A stretch of 5,652 bases of DNA, from the NCBI GenBank assembly GCA_036399695.1, contig DASWMP010000353.1, forward strand, positions 1 to 5,652, read 5' to 3'. The stretch is from DASVEE01 sp036399695 (lineage in GTDB: Bacteria > Acidobacteriota > Thermoanaerobaculia > Gp7-AA8). Below are positions 5,510-5,652 of the stretch, one piece after another; positions within the stretch are counted from its first letter, which is position 1, and the number at the start of each line of letters is the position of its first letter. Made by a program: the position numbers and the translations under genes. Below the pieces are notes generated by a model, which was not told the origin of the DNA, ran no database searches, and saw only the letters and a program-made list of their open reading frames with translations.

Positions 5510-5652
5510 AACGCCGTCGGTGGAGAACTGGGTGCCGCGGGATGATCCGGCGCGGTACATCAGGACGTTCGTGGATTCGCTGGACCTGCGGGAGATCGCC
5601 GGAGAGGAATGGGCGGCTTCGACCGAGGATACGACGGGTCGGCCGCACTACG
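5499..5652 (+). CDS. IS1182-type transposase, N-terminal part only (cut by window end)
   Basis: Fifty-one codons are visible and the frame is open at the right edge. The sequence SVENWVPRDDPARYIRTF followed by VDSLDL, and then TGRPHY at the end, has the layout of the N-terminal domain (DUF772/InsH N-terminal type) of IS1182- and IS5-related transposases, where a short leader is followed by a V-P-x-D-x-P-x-R helix, FVDSLDL and a GRPPY segment. The catalytic DDE domain would lie beyond the window. The start is uncertain: there is no ATG in frame. GTG at 5499 is used here; GTG at 5520 and TTG at 5457 are alternatives, and none has a clear ribosome binding site. It may therefore be an intact element with an unusual start or a 5'-damaged remnant. 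It follows the M16 stop by only about 14 bases. Confidence 0.7.
   Translation, partial: MRWRTPSVENWVPRDDPARYIRTFVDSLDLREIAGEEWAASTEDTTGRPHY

Overview
The window is a GC-rich bacterial chromosome segment with five complete genes and one gene cut by the right edge. Three genes lie on the minus strand and read leftward: a deoxynucleoside kinase, panB and panC. Three lie on the plus strand and read rightward: a pair of M16 peptidase-family subunits and the start of an IS1182-type transposase. The organism cannot be fixed from this alone. High GC, a kinase-panB-panC cluster, a tandem M16 pair and heptad-periodic intergenic repeats would fit an Acidobacteriota-like or related soil or sediment lineage; this is an inference of modest confidence.

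Layout: 1-51 holds a hairpin-forming repeat just after panC. 52-909 is panC (minus). 910-1059 holds an inverted repeat built of 7-bp units plus a strong GC hairpin touching the panB stop codon. 1060-1935 is panB (minus), with a clear ribosome binding site. 1936-2047 is a short gap with no gene. 2048-2692 is the deoxynucleoside kinase (minus). 2693-2855 is the divergent intergenic region, with a second heptad-built inverted repeat. 2856-4118 is the catalytic M16 subunit and 4115-5485 the non-catalytic M16 subunit, joined by an ATGA overlap. From 5485 on there is a second copy of the motif seen at the left edge, in inverted orientation, running into a transposase N-terminus.

How the genes work together: PanB makes ketopantoate from ketoisovalerate using methylene-tetrahydrofolate, and PanC condenses pantoate with beta-alanine to give pantothenate, the coenzyme A precursor. 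The kinase upstream salvages deoxynucleosides. The two M16 proteins should form one heterodimeric zinc peptidase: the first keeps the HxxEH zinc site, and the second has lost it but keeps the Arg/Tyr substrate-binding pair that the first lacks.

The most unusual material is between the genes. Two unrelated-looking intergenic regions have the same design: arms of about 25 bp made of 7-bp units, in inverted orientation, about 50 bp apart. A different motif of about 25 bp closes both ends of the window in inverted orientation. No new multi-gene defence or similar system was seen.
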